Shown here in pieces: positions 54,711 through 63,541 of a DNA stretch of 64,000 nucleotides; within the stretch, counting starts at the first letter, position 1; every line of letters starts with the position of its first letter. The stretch covers positions 1 through 64,000 of the forward strand of contig CAJUHJ010000005.1 in the NCBI GenBank assembly GCA_910586355.1. The letters run 5' to 3'. A program made the translations under genes and the position numbers. Under the pieces are notes generated by a model, which saw only the letters and a list, made by a program, of their open reading frames with translations, had not been told where the DNA came from and made no database searches. Source of the stretch: an uncultured Lachnospiraceae bacterium (lineage in GTDB: Bacteria; Bacillota; Clostridia; Lachnospirales; Lachnospiraceae).

Positions 54711-55691
54711 TTACACATTGTAAATATCCGTCTTATAGGAATCCATATTTTGACGAAGCCATTCTATCGTTTCTGCAATTCCCTGCTCAAATGTATACTG
54801 CTGTTGCCAGTCCGTCAATTCTTTTATCTTTGCGTTTGCGCCAAGCAGACGGTTTACCTCACTTTTCTCTGGACGAAGCCTCTGTTCATCACAGATAATC
54901 TTTGCAGAAGGATTTATCTGGGAAATAATCTCTTTTGCCAAATCTCCAATTGAAATTTCCTGCTGCGTAGCAATATTAATCTCCTCGCCAATTGTTTTTT
55001 CAGATTCTGCAATCGCAATAAACCCAGCCGCTGTATCTTTGACATAGTTAAAATCCCTCGTCGGACTCAATGAACCAAGTTTTATTTCATCTTTCCCTGC
55101 TAAAAGCTGTGTAATAATCGTCGGAATCACTGCCCTTGCCGACTGTCTTGGGCCAAACGTATTAAACGGCCGAACAATCGATACCGGAAGTTTAAAACTA
55201 CGGTAGAAGCTCTCTGCAAGGCGATCCGCGCCGATTTTTGTAGCAGAATACGGCGACTGCCCCTGATAAGGGTGTTTTTCATCAATTGGAACATACTGTG
55301 CCGTACCATATACTTCTGAAGTAGAAGTAATCAATACCCGTTCTGTATTCAAATCTCTTGCTGCCTGAAGCACATTCAATGTTCCTTTGATGTTTGTATC
55401 CACATAAGAATCCGGCGAATGATAACTAAACGGAATCGCAATCAATGCTGCCAGATGGAATACCATATCTACATCTTTCATCGCTTCCCTTACCCCATTT
55501 GGATCTCTAATATCGCCAGAAAAAATCTCAATCTGCTCTAACTTCTCTTTTGGAATCGTATCCAGCCAGCCCCAATTGTTAAATGAATTATAATATACAA
55601 ATGCTTTTACCTTGTATCCTTTTTCTATAAGGCTTTCTGTCAAATGACTCCCGATAAATCCGTCCGCCCCTGTTACAAGTACTTTTTTCAT
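54711..55691 (-). CDS. legB: NDP-GlcNAc 4,6-dehydratase (LegB-like)
   Basis: 326 residues, extended short-chain dehydrogenase: GADGFIGSHL at 8-17, TSTSEVYG, and the catalytic YSATK. The SPTRDFNYV and FNTFGPRQS motifs are typical of nucleotide-sugar 4,6-dehydratases. First committed step after PtmE supplies the activated hexosamine. Confidence 0.85.
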   Translation of the reverse strand: MKKVLVTGADGFIGSHLTESLIEKGYKVKAFVYYNSFNNWGWLDTIPKEKLEQIEIFSGDIRDPNGVREAMKDVDMVFHLAALIAIPFSYHSPDSYVDTNIKGTLNVLQAARDLNTERVLITSTSEVYGTAQYVPIDEKHPYQGQSPYSATKIGADRLAESFYRSFKLPVSIVRPFNTFGPRQSARAVIPTIITQLLAGKDEIKLGSLSPTRDFNYVKDTAAGFIAIAESEKTIGEEINIATQQEISIGDLAKEIISQINPSAKIICDEQRLRPEKSEVNRLLGANAKIKELTDWQQQYTFEQGIAETIEWLRQNMDSYKTDIYNV

Positions 55692-55712
55692 ACTGCTGCC
55701 TCCTTGTCTTTT

Positions 55713-56786
55713 CTATTCTGACTTCATATTTAATTTTTCTTCCATACGCCGCATTTCTTCAAACTCACCCATATCCAAAAAAGAATCCTCACTGATTGGA
55801 TACATTCCTACTTTCCGGTTTTCTTTCAAAAGCTTGTCCGCTAAATCAGTCATATGAAAAAATGTATCTTTTGGTATCTCCTTCTGTATTTCGGGATTTA
55901 AAATATACATTCCCGTATTGACAAAATAAGAAAGCTTGGGTTTCTCCTCAATTGTTTCCACGCCGCCGTTTTCTTTTGAGTGTATCACGCCATATGGTAC
56001 TACTATATTTTTCAACGCCGTTACTATCGTAAGTTCGTTTCCGGATTCTTTATGATAGCGATAAATGTCACTATAATCCGCATGTATCAAAACATCACAG
56101 TTTGTAATAAGAAACGGTCTGTCAAATTTTGTCTGAATCAGCCCAAGGCTTCCTGCCGTTCCAAGCGGCTTCTCTTCTTCTACATAATGGATATGATACG
56201 ATTCACTGTTTTCTGAAAAATACGATTTAATCATATTTTTCCTGTAATTTACCGTCACATAAAAATCCTTTATGTCAAACTCACAAAATTTATTGATAAT
56301 GCGTTCCATGATTGGAATGTCCCCAATTGGTATAAGTGGCTTCGGAAGGATTTTCGTAAATGGATAAAGTCTGGTTCCTTTTCCGCCAGCCATAATTACT
56401 ACCGACACCTGTTCTAACCCCTGTTTCGGCTTTAAAAAAATACCATCTTTTGATTCTCGAAAAATAATATCAACAATCACACCCGCCTCATCTACCACAG
56501 GCAGCGCAGTTATCACCAGTTTTTCCATATATTCTTTAGAGGCGGCGATTTCCTTTGGGTTTATCACTTTTGGAGAATGGTTCATTACCTGCTCTACTGC
56601 AGCATGCAATTCCCCTGTCCGAATCAGCCATCTGCGTATATCGCCATCTGTAAGCACACCCATTAATTTACAGTTTTCGTCTGCTGCAAATAAAATTCCC
56701 CTGGCATTACTGTCTATCCTCTGCATCGCTTCTACAACAGTATTGTCTGGGGAAATCAAAAATGATGTGAATCCTTCCGCTTTCAT
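55713..56786 (-). CDS. ptmE: CBS-domain sugar-1-phosphate guanylyltransferase (PtmE-like)
   Basis: 357 residues from the ATG at 56786, GGAGG eight bases upstream. Two CBS domains (about 8-115) followed by a nucleotidyltransferase (about 125-350) with VIMAGGKGTRLYPFTK and PKPLIPIGDIPI. This fusion is that of Campylobacter PtmE, which makes GDP-glucosamine for the legionaminic acid route, so this pathway likely runs on GDP-linked sugars. Confidence 0.82.
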   Translation of the reverse strand: MKAEGFTSFLISPDNTVVEAMQRIDSNARGILFAADENCKLMGVLTDGDIRRWLIRTGELHAAVEQVMNHSPKVINPKEIAASKEYMEKLVITALPVVDEAGVIVDIIFRESKDGIFLKPKQGLEQVSVVIMAGGKGTRLYPFTKILPKPLIPIGDIPIMERIINKFCEFDIKDFYVTVNYRKNMIKSYFSENSESYHIHYVEEEKPLGTAGSLGLIQTKFDRPFLITNCDVLIHADYSDIYRYHKESGNELTIVTALKNIVVPYGVIHSKENGGVETIEEKPKLSYFVNTGMYILNPEIQKEIPKDTFFHMTDLADKLLKENRKVGMYPISEDSFLDMGEFEEMRRMEEKLNMKSE

Positions 56787-56883
56787 ATAAACAACCTCCA
56801 TGTTTTCTACATATCATCCATGATATGTCTGTTTCTATATCTTTTCTGTATATCATCTATATCGGCTTGTTTAGCAAATTCTC

Positions 56884-57570
56884 TTATATATTTTCCTTCA
56901 TCAAAAACTCTGCCATCTTAAAATCCAATAAATCATCAACATCCACAGAATGTTCCCTGCTCATAATATAGGCATACGATTTTTTATTATACAGATTTTC
57001 TTTCTCCATCAGCATATGCGTTTTTTGAATATAGATTGCCCCATTAATTCTATAATAAACAGCATTTTTCTGTCTTGCTCCAATCTTATTACTGTCAATA
57101 AACTGATACATAGAATCATTTTCCCCAAGCATATTGCATATCTGTATAGAATGTTCCAACTGACACACACTTACAACTGCATCGGCATCTTTTTCCTGAA
57201 AAACCAGAAATGCCCCGCAAATATCACTCGCGTCCCGCAAAGGAGAAGTCGGCTGCAGCAAAGTTACAAGTGAAAACTCACGCCCAGCTTCTTTGTATTT
57301 TTGAATCACATATCGAAGGGCATCCCATGTACTAACCTCTGACCCTGCCAATGCCTTATCACGCAAAAATGGAACTTCCGCTCCATATGTCTCTGCAATA
57401 TCTGCATACAATGTACTATCCGTAGAAACATGAACGCAGTCAAACAATTTTGACTGCAATGCGGCTTCTATGGTATATGCTATCATTGGCTTACCGTTCA
57501 GTTCTTTGATATTCTTGTCTTTTAATCCTTTAGAACCGCTTCTTGCTGGAATAATTGCTATATTTCCCAT
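56884..57570 (-). CDS. legF: CMP-nonulosonate cytidylyltransferase (LegF/NeuA-like)
   Basis: 228 residues from the ATG at 57570 (GGAG six bases upstream). IIPARSGSKGLKDKN CTP-binding motif and LLQPTSPLR; activates the finished nonulosonic acid as CMP-sugar, ready for a glycosyltransferase. No transferase gene is visible in the window. Confidence 0.88.
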   Translation of the reverse strand: MGNIAIIPARSGSKGLKDKNIKELNGKPMIAYTIEAALQSKLFDCVHVSTDSTLYADIAETYGAEVPFLRDKALAGSEVSTWDALRYVIQKYKEAGREFSLVTLLQPTSPLRDASDICGAFLVFQEKDADAVVSVCQLEHSIQICNMLGENDSMYQFIDSNKIGARQKNAVYYRINGAIYIQKTHMLMEKENLYNKKSYAYIMSREHSVDVDDLLDFKMAEFLMKENI

Positions 57571-57583
57571 TTTCTTCTCCAAA

Positions 57584-58738
57584 TCATCTGCTTCTTTCTA
57601 TATCGTAAAACTGCTTCTTAAGGTTGTTGTCGTTATATTCCAAAAAATCTTTCACTGCTTCTGTAATCTTCTCTGATGTATTTCCGCTTCCATAAACTGT
57701 GGATGCTCTATGTTCTGTTTGGGCTGCCTTTTGCATGGCTGTTATTATTTCTTCTTTGGAATTTTCACAGGAAATAATCGTTTCTGCCATCAGCCGCCCT
57801 TTTTGACGGTTCCCAATATTTACCGTTGGCGTTCCAAACGCAGGCGCTTCAATAATACCGCTGGACGAGTTCCCCAATACAAATTCACAGTATTTTACAG
57901 CGCTCAGATAACGAACCATTCCAAGCGACGCCGTAAGCCTGACTCCCGATGTCCGGCTGGCAAACTGCTCTAACATTTCATTGACCTTCCATCCTCCGGC
58001 ATCTGCATTCGCTTTTGTAATTAGATAAAAATATTGGCTTTCTTCCATCATGGCGTCTATGAAAGTCTGCACCTGACATTCCGCTTCTTCCAATTCTAAC
58101 GTAACCGGATGAAATGTAACTACTACATATTTATGATTCAAAGGAATTCCAACTTCTTCACAAAGCTGCTCATAACTTAACAATGGCGCATTTAAAATAT
58201 TTTCTACTCCAAGCGCACCGACATTGATAACCCTGTCTGGCGATTCGCCCATTTGAATAATACGCTGCCGATAGATTTCTGCCGCTGGAAAATGAAGATG
58301 GCTCATCTTTGTCACTGCGTGACGCACACAATCGTCTACCGCCCCTTCCGTCAGCTCTCCTCCATGCAGATGTGCAATCGGAATTCTTTCATTCAGCGCT
58401 GCGCTGCAAATCCCAAGCAGCTCTGTCCGGTCACCCAGCACAATCAATAAATCTGGTTTGTCATCTCGAAATGCCCTGGCAAATCCCCGAAGCGCATTTG
58501 CCATTGTAAGAGAAATATCATATGGTGTATTCCCATCTTCCAAAATCTGAATTTTTCTGTCTATCTGCAAACCATCTTTCACAATCTCTGTCTGAGTGTT
58601 TCCATACTGCTGAGAAAAATGCGTCCCCGTCACATACAATAATACTTGAAAATTGTTTTCTTTTTTTAATCGAAAAATCAAAGGGCGTAATATCCCATAT
58701 TCTGCCCGCGTCGCTGTTACAACTGCAATCTTTTTCAT
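57584..58738 (-). CDS. legG: Hydrolysing UDP/GDP-sugar 2-epimerase (LegG/NeuC-like)
   Basis: 384 residues. NeuC/WecB fold: TATRAEYGILRPLI at the N-terminus, LGDRTELLG, HLHGGELTEGAVDD and NSSSGIIEAP. Releases the 6-deoxy-diamino-mannose derivative used by the synthase. Overlaps the neuB-like stop by four bases. Confidence 0.9.
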   Translation of the reverse strand: MKKIAVVTATRAEYGILRPLIFRLKKENNFQVLLYVTGTHFSQQYGNTQTEIVKDGLQIDRKIQILEDGNTPYDISLTMANALRGFARAFRDDKPDLLIVLGDRTELLGICSAALNERIPIAHLHGGELTEGAVDDCVRHAVTKMSHLHFPAAEIYRQRIIQMGESPDRVINVGALGVENILNAPLLSYEQLCEEVGIPLNHKYVVVTFHPVTLELEEAECQVQTFIDAMMEESQYFYLITKANADAGGWKVNEMLEQFASRTSGVRLTASLGMVRYLSAVKYCEFVLGNSSSGIIEAPAFGTPTVNIGNRQKGRLMAETIISCENSKEEIITAMQKAAQTEHRASTVYGSGNTSEKITEAVKDFLEYNDNNLKKQFYDIERSR

Positions 58739-59724
58739 ATCAATTCATCCATCTCATAGTCTTTTTCTGCCCTTGTTCCCAGAATCTCTTTCCATTTCAT
58801 AGGGCTTTTTCCACCGCCCGGCCTTTTTGCCGTAAGGTTATCCACCGTAAAAAGTTCTCCTTTGGGGATAAACGTTTTTGCTACAAGGCTTTTTCTTGCT
58901 GCTATACAGTTTTTTTCCTCTGAGGCTGTACGCCGCTTCATACCGTCTCCCATGCCAAGCTCAATATTGCGGACAGCAGTAATCATCTGCTTTAATTCTG
59001 TGGGATTAAGACTTGCCCTGTGATCTGGCCCTTCCATTGTTTTATCTAATGTAAAATGCTTTTCAATCACCGTTGCGCCAAGCGCTGCTGCTGCAATTGG
59101 AATTTCAATCCCAATTGTATGATCCGAATATCCGACCGGCTTATGAAGTTCTTTGCTCATATGATGCATTGCCAATAAATTTACATCTGAAAAAGGTGTT
59201 GGATATTCTGTATTGCAGTGCAGCAGTGTAATGTCCGTTGCTCCATTTTCTTCTAAAACGGCCACCGCCTCCCGTATCTCCTGCATATTGCACATGCCGG
59301 TAGACATTACTACTTTTTTCTTAGTCTTTCCTATTTTTTCAAGGTACGGATAATTTGTCACTTCTCCCGACGGCAGTTTCCAAAAATCCATATCCAGCTT
59401 ATCCAAAAAATCTATGCTGTCTAAATCAAACGGCGTTGAAAGAAAGCCTATCCGAAGTTCTTCGCAATATTTTTTTAAATGTAAAAAATCCTGCTCTGTC
59501 AAAGCAAGTTTTTGCAGCATTTGTAATTGATTTTCTGTCTCTCCCGTCGTTTCTTTCTGATACTCTGCTTTTTTTGCATACCTTGAAACTAATTTTTCCG
59601 GTATAAACGTCTGGAATTTGACATAGTCCGCCCCCGCTTCCTTTGCAGCTTTTACCATCTGTTTTGCCAAATCCATACTGCCATTATGATTTACGCCTGC
59701 TTCTGCAATAATTTGTATGCTCAT
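58735..59724 (-). CDS. legI: N-acetylneuraminate/legionaminate synthase (LegI/NeuB-like)
   Basis: 329 residues. TIM barrel with IIAEAGVNHNGS, KFQTF, LPSGEVTNYP and HCNTEYPTP, and a C-terminal SAF (antifreeze-like) domain (about 270-329, PGGGKSPM). Condenses phosphoenolpyruvate with the six-carbon sugar. The legionaminate rather than sialate choice is inferred from legB and legC nearby. Confidence 0.9.
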   Translation of the reverse strand: MSIQIIAEAGVNHNGSMDLAKQMVKAAKEAGADYVKFQTFIPEKLVSRYAKKAEYQKETTGETENQLQMLQKLALTEQDFLHLKKYCEELRIGFLSTPFDLDSIDFLDKLDMDFWKLPSGEVTNYPYLEKIGKTKKKVVMSTGMCNMQEIREAVAVLEENGATDITLLHCNTEYPTPFSDVNLLAMHHMSKELHKPVGYSDHTIGIEIPIAAAALGATVIEKHFTLDKTMEGPDHRASLNPTELKQMITAVRNIELGMGDGMKRRTASEEKNCIAARKSLVAKTFIPKGELFTVDNLTAKRPGGGKSPMKWKEILGTRAEKDYEMDELI

Positions 59725-60380
59725 TTCTTTTTCTTTAACTCCTTCGCTGGAACACCCGCTATAACACTGTCCCCTGCAATATCCGAAACAATAACGCTGC
59801 CTGCTCCGGCAACTGTATTTTTTCCTATGTGAATCCCCTGTATGACTTTCGTTCCCAATCCAACTTCACAGCCTTCCTCAATCGTCACATTTCCTGCCAG
59901 ACGCACATCCGGACTTAATGTCACATAATTTCCAATCCGCCCATCGTGGCAAATTCCACTTCCAATATTGATAAACACGAAATCTCCAATTGTAACATTT
60001 GTCGAAATTTGTGTATCCATACTGATAATACAGCCTTTTCCCATTCTGACGTCTTTACAGAGTTTCGTATTTCCTAAAATTAGATTCGGAAATTGGATAT
60101 GCGGATTCTTTTGCAGTTTTTCCACAATCTTTTTCCGCAGAGAAGGCGTCCCAACACACACCGCCACATTTGTATCACTACTCTGCTGCAACAGAAAGTC
60201 ATCATTTCCCAGATAGGAAAGCTGCTGTCCGCCAACTGTTATGCCGTTTTTCTCCAAAGGCTTTTCATGATCCACAAACCCACGTATCTTCCATGCATCT
60301 TTTTCTTCATTCAGCATCTGTATCTGCCATACAAGCTCCCGCATACAGCCGCCTGCGCCTACCAGAATAATGTCCTCCAT
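59721..60380 (-). CDS. NeuD/PglD-type sugar N-acetyltransferase (LegH-like)
   Basis: 219 residues from the ATG at 60380. N-terminal Rossmann-like half (about 1-85, ILVGAGGCMREL) and a C-terminal left-handed beta helix of hexapeptide repeats (about 95-215, e.g. IGDFVFINIGSG). Acetylates the 4-amino group of the dideoxy sugar. The start follows a GGAGG lying just after the upstream ATPase stop. Confidence 0.85.
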   Translation of the reverse strand: MEDIILVGAGGCMRELVWQIQMLNEEKDAWKIRGFVDHEKPLEKNGITVGGQQLSYLGNDDFLLQQSSDTNVAVCVGTPSLRKKIVEKLQKNPHIQFPNLILGNTKLCKDVRMGKGCIISMDTQISTNVTIGDFVFINIGSGICHDGRIGNYVTLSPDVRLAGNVTIEEGCEVGLGTKVIQGIHIGKNTVAGAGSVIVSDIAGDSVIAGVPAKELKKKK

Positions 60381-60397
60381 GACTGTATATTCCTCCA

Positions 60398-62095
60398 TTA
60401 TGACCCAATTAAAACTGTTTTCCCTTCGAATGCAAAACCATATTTTTTAATGCGTTCCTCTGGAATACCTTTTGCAAGCAGGCTTTCACTGTATTTTTTC
60501 TGCTTTATTTGTTCTAATGCTGCCTGTACAGTATCTTTCAAAGACTGCTCATCCTCTGGATCATGCACCTTAAATTCCAAAATAAATGCTTCATTTTCTT
60601 TGAAATTTTTAGGTTCTATCACAACATCATATCTGCCGAAACCACTTTCTCTATTCGAAGTAATTACATACCGGTCTGAAAGTTCAACCATAAGCCCAAG
60701 CGCAAATCCATGGTAAAAACGTTCCGGCTCTTGTGCGGAAGGTTGTTTTCCAGTGTCAAAATAACTGAAAACCCTCGATGCCACACGGTTCATGTAGACA
60801 TTCATTGCTTTTTTATCTCCCAGCAAAAGCGCTTTAATAAAATCATTATACGCTCCGCCTGTATTTTGAAACCACCCACGCACCATGCTATAAAACATAC
60901 GTTTCACTTCATAGTTTGTCAAAGCCAGCTCATAGTTTACTTCTGCACCATCTTCTACCAAATCTTCCTGTTCATAATCCAACGCTTTCAAATAACCGCT
61001 CGCCAAAAGCAGGCTCCAAATCGCCGCTTCATTACCGTCTAACTGACTATATACAATTTGCTCATCAATCGCACACCACAAATGTTCTCCACGAAGCAGT
61101 TGTTCAAACGATGTTTTAATTTGACTATTTCCCTCTCTAATCAGCTTACTGACTAGACCATTTGCACTGGTATTTGCCCAGTAAGTACCATATTTTTTCT
61201 TATCGAGGAAATTTATAATCGACCATGGATTATAAATATCTTTATATTTTCCAAAAACAAATCCGTCATACCATTTCTTAACCTGTTCTTTTTCCTCGCT
61301 TAAACCACATTCGTCCAATGCTGTAAAAACCTCTTCTTCCGTAAACCCAAAAGACGTTGCATATTTATTTGAAGTAGTTGTCACTACTTCCAAATTGTTC
61401 AAATCTGAGAAAATCGATTCCTTACTCACTCTTGTGATTCCCGTCATCACTGCACGTTCTAACCATGGATTTGTCTTAAATGCAGAATTGAACAAACTTC
61501 TTGTAAATGCTACAATTTTCTCCCAAAACCCATGCACATAAGCCTCCTGCATAGGCGTATCATATTCGTCCAGCAAAATAATCGCCTTTTTCCCATAGTA
61601 TTGGTACAGAAATTTAGATAACTGAAGTATAGAAAGTGTTGCATCTACTTCCGTCATACCCTCAATTATCCTTCGCATATATACTTTATCTGCCAAAGTA
61701 AGTGTATCGCTTTCCAGTAAAAACTCATAATCCGAATATAAATTTATAATTAACTGACAAATCTTCTGGATTGCCGTTTCAAAAGACGTTTCTTTCACGG
61801 CCGCAAAAGAAAGATTTATCACTGGATACGTTCCCTGAAGATTTCTATATTCTTCATGTTCCCAAATAGAAAGTCCCTCAAAAAGATCTCCCTTTCCGGC
61901 AAACCGGTTCGAAAAAAAACGATTCAGCATACTTAAGTTCAAGGTCTTTCCAAAACGGCGGGGACGGGCAATGAGTGTTACTGCATCCTTGCTCTCCCAC
62001 CATTCCCGTATAAAATCCGTCTTATCTACATAAAAAATATTTTCTGTTATCAGCCATTCAAAATCCTGAATCCCAATTCCAACAGTACGCGCCAT
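60398..62095 (-). CDS. AAA-ATPase-like protein with C-terminal PD-(D/E)XK nuclease domain
   Basis: 565 residues from the ATG at 62095 (GGAGG upstream). N-terminal predicted AAA-ATPase (Pfam AAA-ATPase_like type): arginine-rich Walker A ARPRRFGKTLN at 43-53 and Walker B ILLDEYDTP near 172-180. C-terminal PDDEXK_9-type nuclease with GRYDVVIEPKN and AFILEFKV (D...E.K) near 505-535. These paired domains are very abundant in gut bacteria; their role is unproven (defence, or mobile-type behaviour). It sits among sugar genes with its own promoter. Confidence 0.87.
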   Translation of the reverse strand: MARTVGIGIQDFEWLITENIFYVDKTDFIREWWESKDAVTLIARPRRFGKTLNLSMLNRFFSNRFAGKGDLFEGLSIWEHEEYRNLQGTYPVINLSFAAVKETSFETAIQKICQLIINLYSDYEFLLESDTLTLADKVYMRRIIEGMTEVDATLSILQLSKFLYQYYGKKAIILLDEYDTPMQEAYVHGFWEKIVAFTRSLFNSAFKTNPWLERAVMTGITRVSKESIFSDLNNLEVVTTTSNKYATSFGFTEEEVFTALDECGLSEEKEQVKKWYDGFVFGKYKDIYNPWSIINFLDKKKYGTYWANTSANGLVSKLIREGNSQIKTSFEQLLRGEHLWCAIDEQIVYSQLDGNEAAIWSLLLASGYLKALDYEQEDLVEDGAEVNYELALTNYEVKRMFYSMVRGWFQNTGGAYNDFIKALLLGDKKAMNVYMNRVASRVFSYFDTGKQPSAQEPERFYHGFALGLMVELSDRYVITSNRESGFGRYDVVIEPKNFKENEAFILEFKVHDPEDEQSLKDTVQAALEQIKQKKYSESLLAKGIPEERIKKYGFAFEGKTVLIGS

Positions 62096-62138
62096 AAGCC
62101 CCTCCAAAATATTCGTTTTACCATCTGTTGATTTGTTT

Positions 62139-62167
62139 ATCATATAACGAATGACCTGTCTTGACAA
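62139..62167 (-). promoter_or_regulatory. Promoter of the AAA-ATPase/nuclease gene
   Basis: Minus strand TTGTCA, 17 bases, TATGAT. It can also feed the downstream legionaminic acid genes because no terminator follows. Confidence 0.65.
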
Positions 62168-62199
62168 GTAAATATGCTGGAATTCCTATCGCTTCACGA

Positions 62200-63537
62200 T
62201 TATAACGATTTTTTTATTAGTTTCGCCATAGTATCTATCATCTCATCTGTCATTCCCGGGTAAACACCGACCCAAAAACTATTTTCCATAATATCATCTG
62301 TCCTGACAAGTGTATCCGCAATTCGGTAGCCTTCCCCTGTCTGCCGCATTTCGTCAAAACATGGCTGTTTTGTCAGATTACCTGAAAACAACATTCTGGT
62401 CTGCACTCCATGTTCTTCAAGATAAGAAACTACCTGATTTTTATCTACACCTTCTTTGCAGGTAATTAAAAATCCAAACCAGGATGGATTCGAATTCGGA
62501 CATGCTTCCGGTAAAACCAGCTTATCCTCTAAACCGGATAATTGTTCTTTTAAACGCTTAAAATTCTCTCTCCGACGTGTGACAAAATCCGGCAGTTTTT
62601 TAAGCTGTGCGCAACCGACTGCCGCCTGCATATCGGTCGCTTTTAAATTGTATCCAAAATGGGAATACACATATTTATGGTCATATCCCAATGGCAATTC
62701 TCCATACTGTTTATCAAAACGGTGTCCGCATAAATTGTCTTGTCCTGACGGACACATGCAGTCCCGTCCCCAGTCACGCATAGAACGGATAATTTTATGC
62801 AGAAGCGGATTGTCTGTATATACTGCTCCGCCTTCTCCCATTGTCATATGATGAGGCGGATAAAAGCTGCTCGTTCCTATATCCCCAATGCTGCCTGTTT
62901 TTTTCCAAACTCCATCCATGCAGTATTCGCTGCCTAATGCATCACAGTTGTCTTCAATCAGCCACAACTGATGTGTTTCACAAAATGCTTTTACTGTTTT
63001 TAAGTCAAACGGATTTCCCAGCGTATGCGCAATCATCACAGCTTTTGTTTTCTCAGACAACGCCTTCTCTAACTGACTTACATCTATATTATACTGCGGA
63101 ATCGTCAAATCCAGAAAAACAGGAACTGCTCCATATTGCAGATATGGCGTCACAGTTGTTGGAAAGCCTGCCGCTACGGTTATAATTTCATCTCCGCGGC
63201 AAACACGCCGTTCATTTAACAATGGAGAAGTCAATGCCATAAATGCGATTAGATTTGCAGAAGAACCGGAATTTACAAGCGAGCAGTATTTCACACCGAT
63301 ATATTCTGCCAGCTCCTTTTCAAACTGTTCTGTATAACGGCCTGAAGTCAGCCAAAATTCCAATGCACTGTCTATTAAATTTTGCATTTCCTTTTCATCA
63401 TAAATACGGGAAGCATACGGAATCCTGTCACCCTCCTGATACGTTTTCTTTTTCTGGTGAAATATTCTGTAATACTCTTCTACCATGGAAAGTATTTCTT
63501 CTCTTGCCTGCTCTTCTGTTTTATGTTCAAACATCAT
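62200..63537 (-). CDS. rfbH: RfbH-type CDP-4-keto-6-deoxyglucose 3-dehydrase (E1)
   Basis: 445 residues from the ATG at 63537 (AAAGGATAAAATT upstream). DegT-fold enzyme but with His instead of the PLP lysine: SFYPPHHMTMGEGG (H230). Cysteines C198, C260, C262 and C270 match the C..C-x-C-x7-C iron-sulfur site of E1 enzymes. It acts with a reductase (E3) to make CDP-3,6-dideoxyhexoses such as abequose or paratose. Downstream of rfbF. Confidence 0.88.
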   Translation of the reverse strand: MMFEHKTEEQAREEILSMVEEYYRIFHQKKKTYQEGDRIPYASRIYDEKEMQNLIDSALEFWLTSGRYTEQFEKELAEYIGVKYCSLVNSGSSANLIAFMALTSPLLNERRVCRGDEIITVAAGFPTTVTPYLQYGAVPVFLDLTIPQYNIDVSQLEKALSEKTKAVMIAHTLGNPFDLKTVKAFCETHQLWLIEDNCDALGSEYCMDGVWKKTGSIGDIGTSSFYPPHHMTMGEGGAVYTDNPLLHKIIRSMRDWGRDCMCPSGQDNLCGHRFDKQYGELPLGYDHKYVYSHFGYNLKATDMQAAVGCAQLKKLPDFVTRRRENFKRLKEQLSGLEDKLVLPEACPNSNPSWFGFLITCKEGVDKNQVVSYLEEHGVQTRMLFSGNLTKQPCFDEMRQTGEGYRIADTLVRTDDIMENSFWVGVYPGMTDEMIDTMAKLIKKSL

Positions 63538-63541
63538 AATT

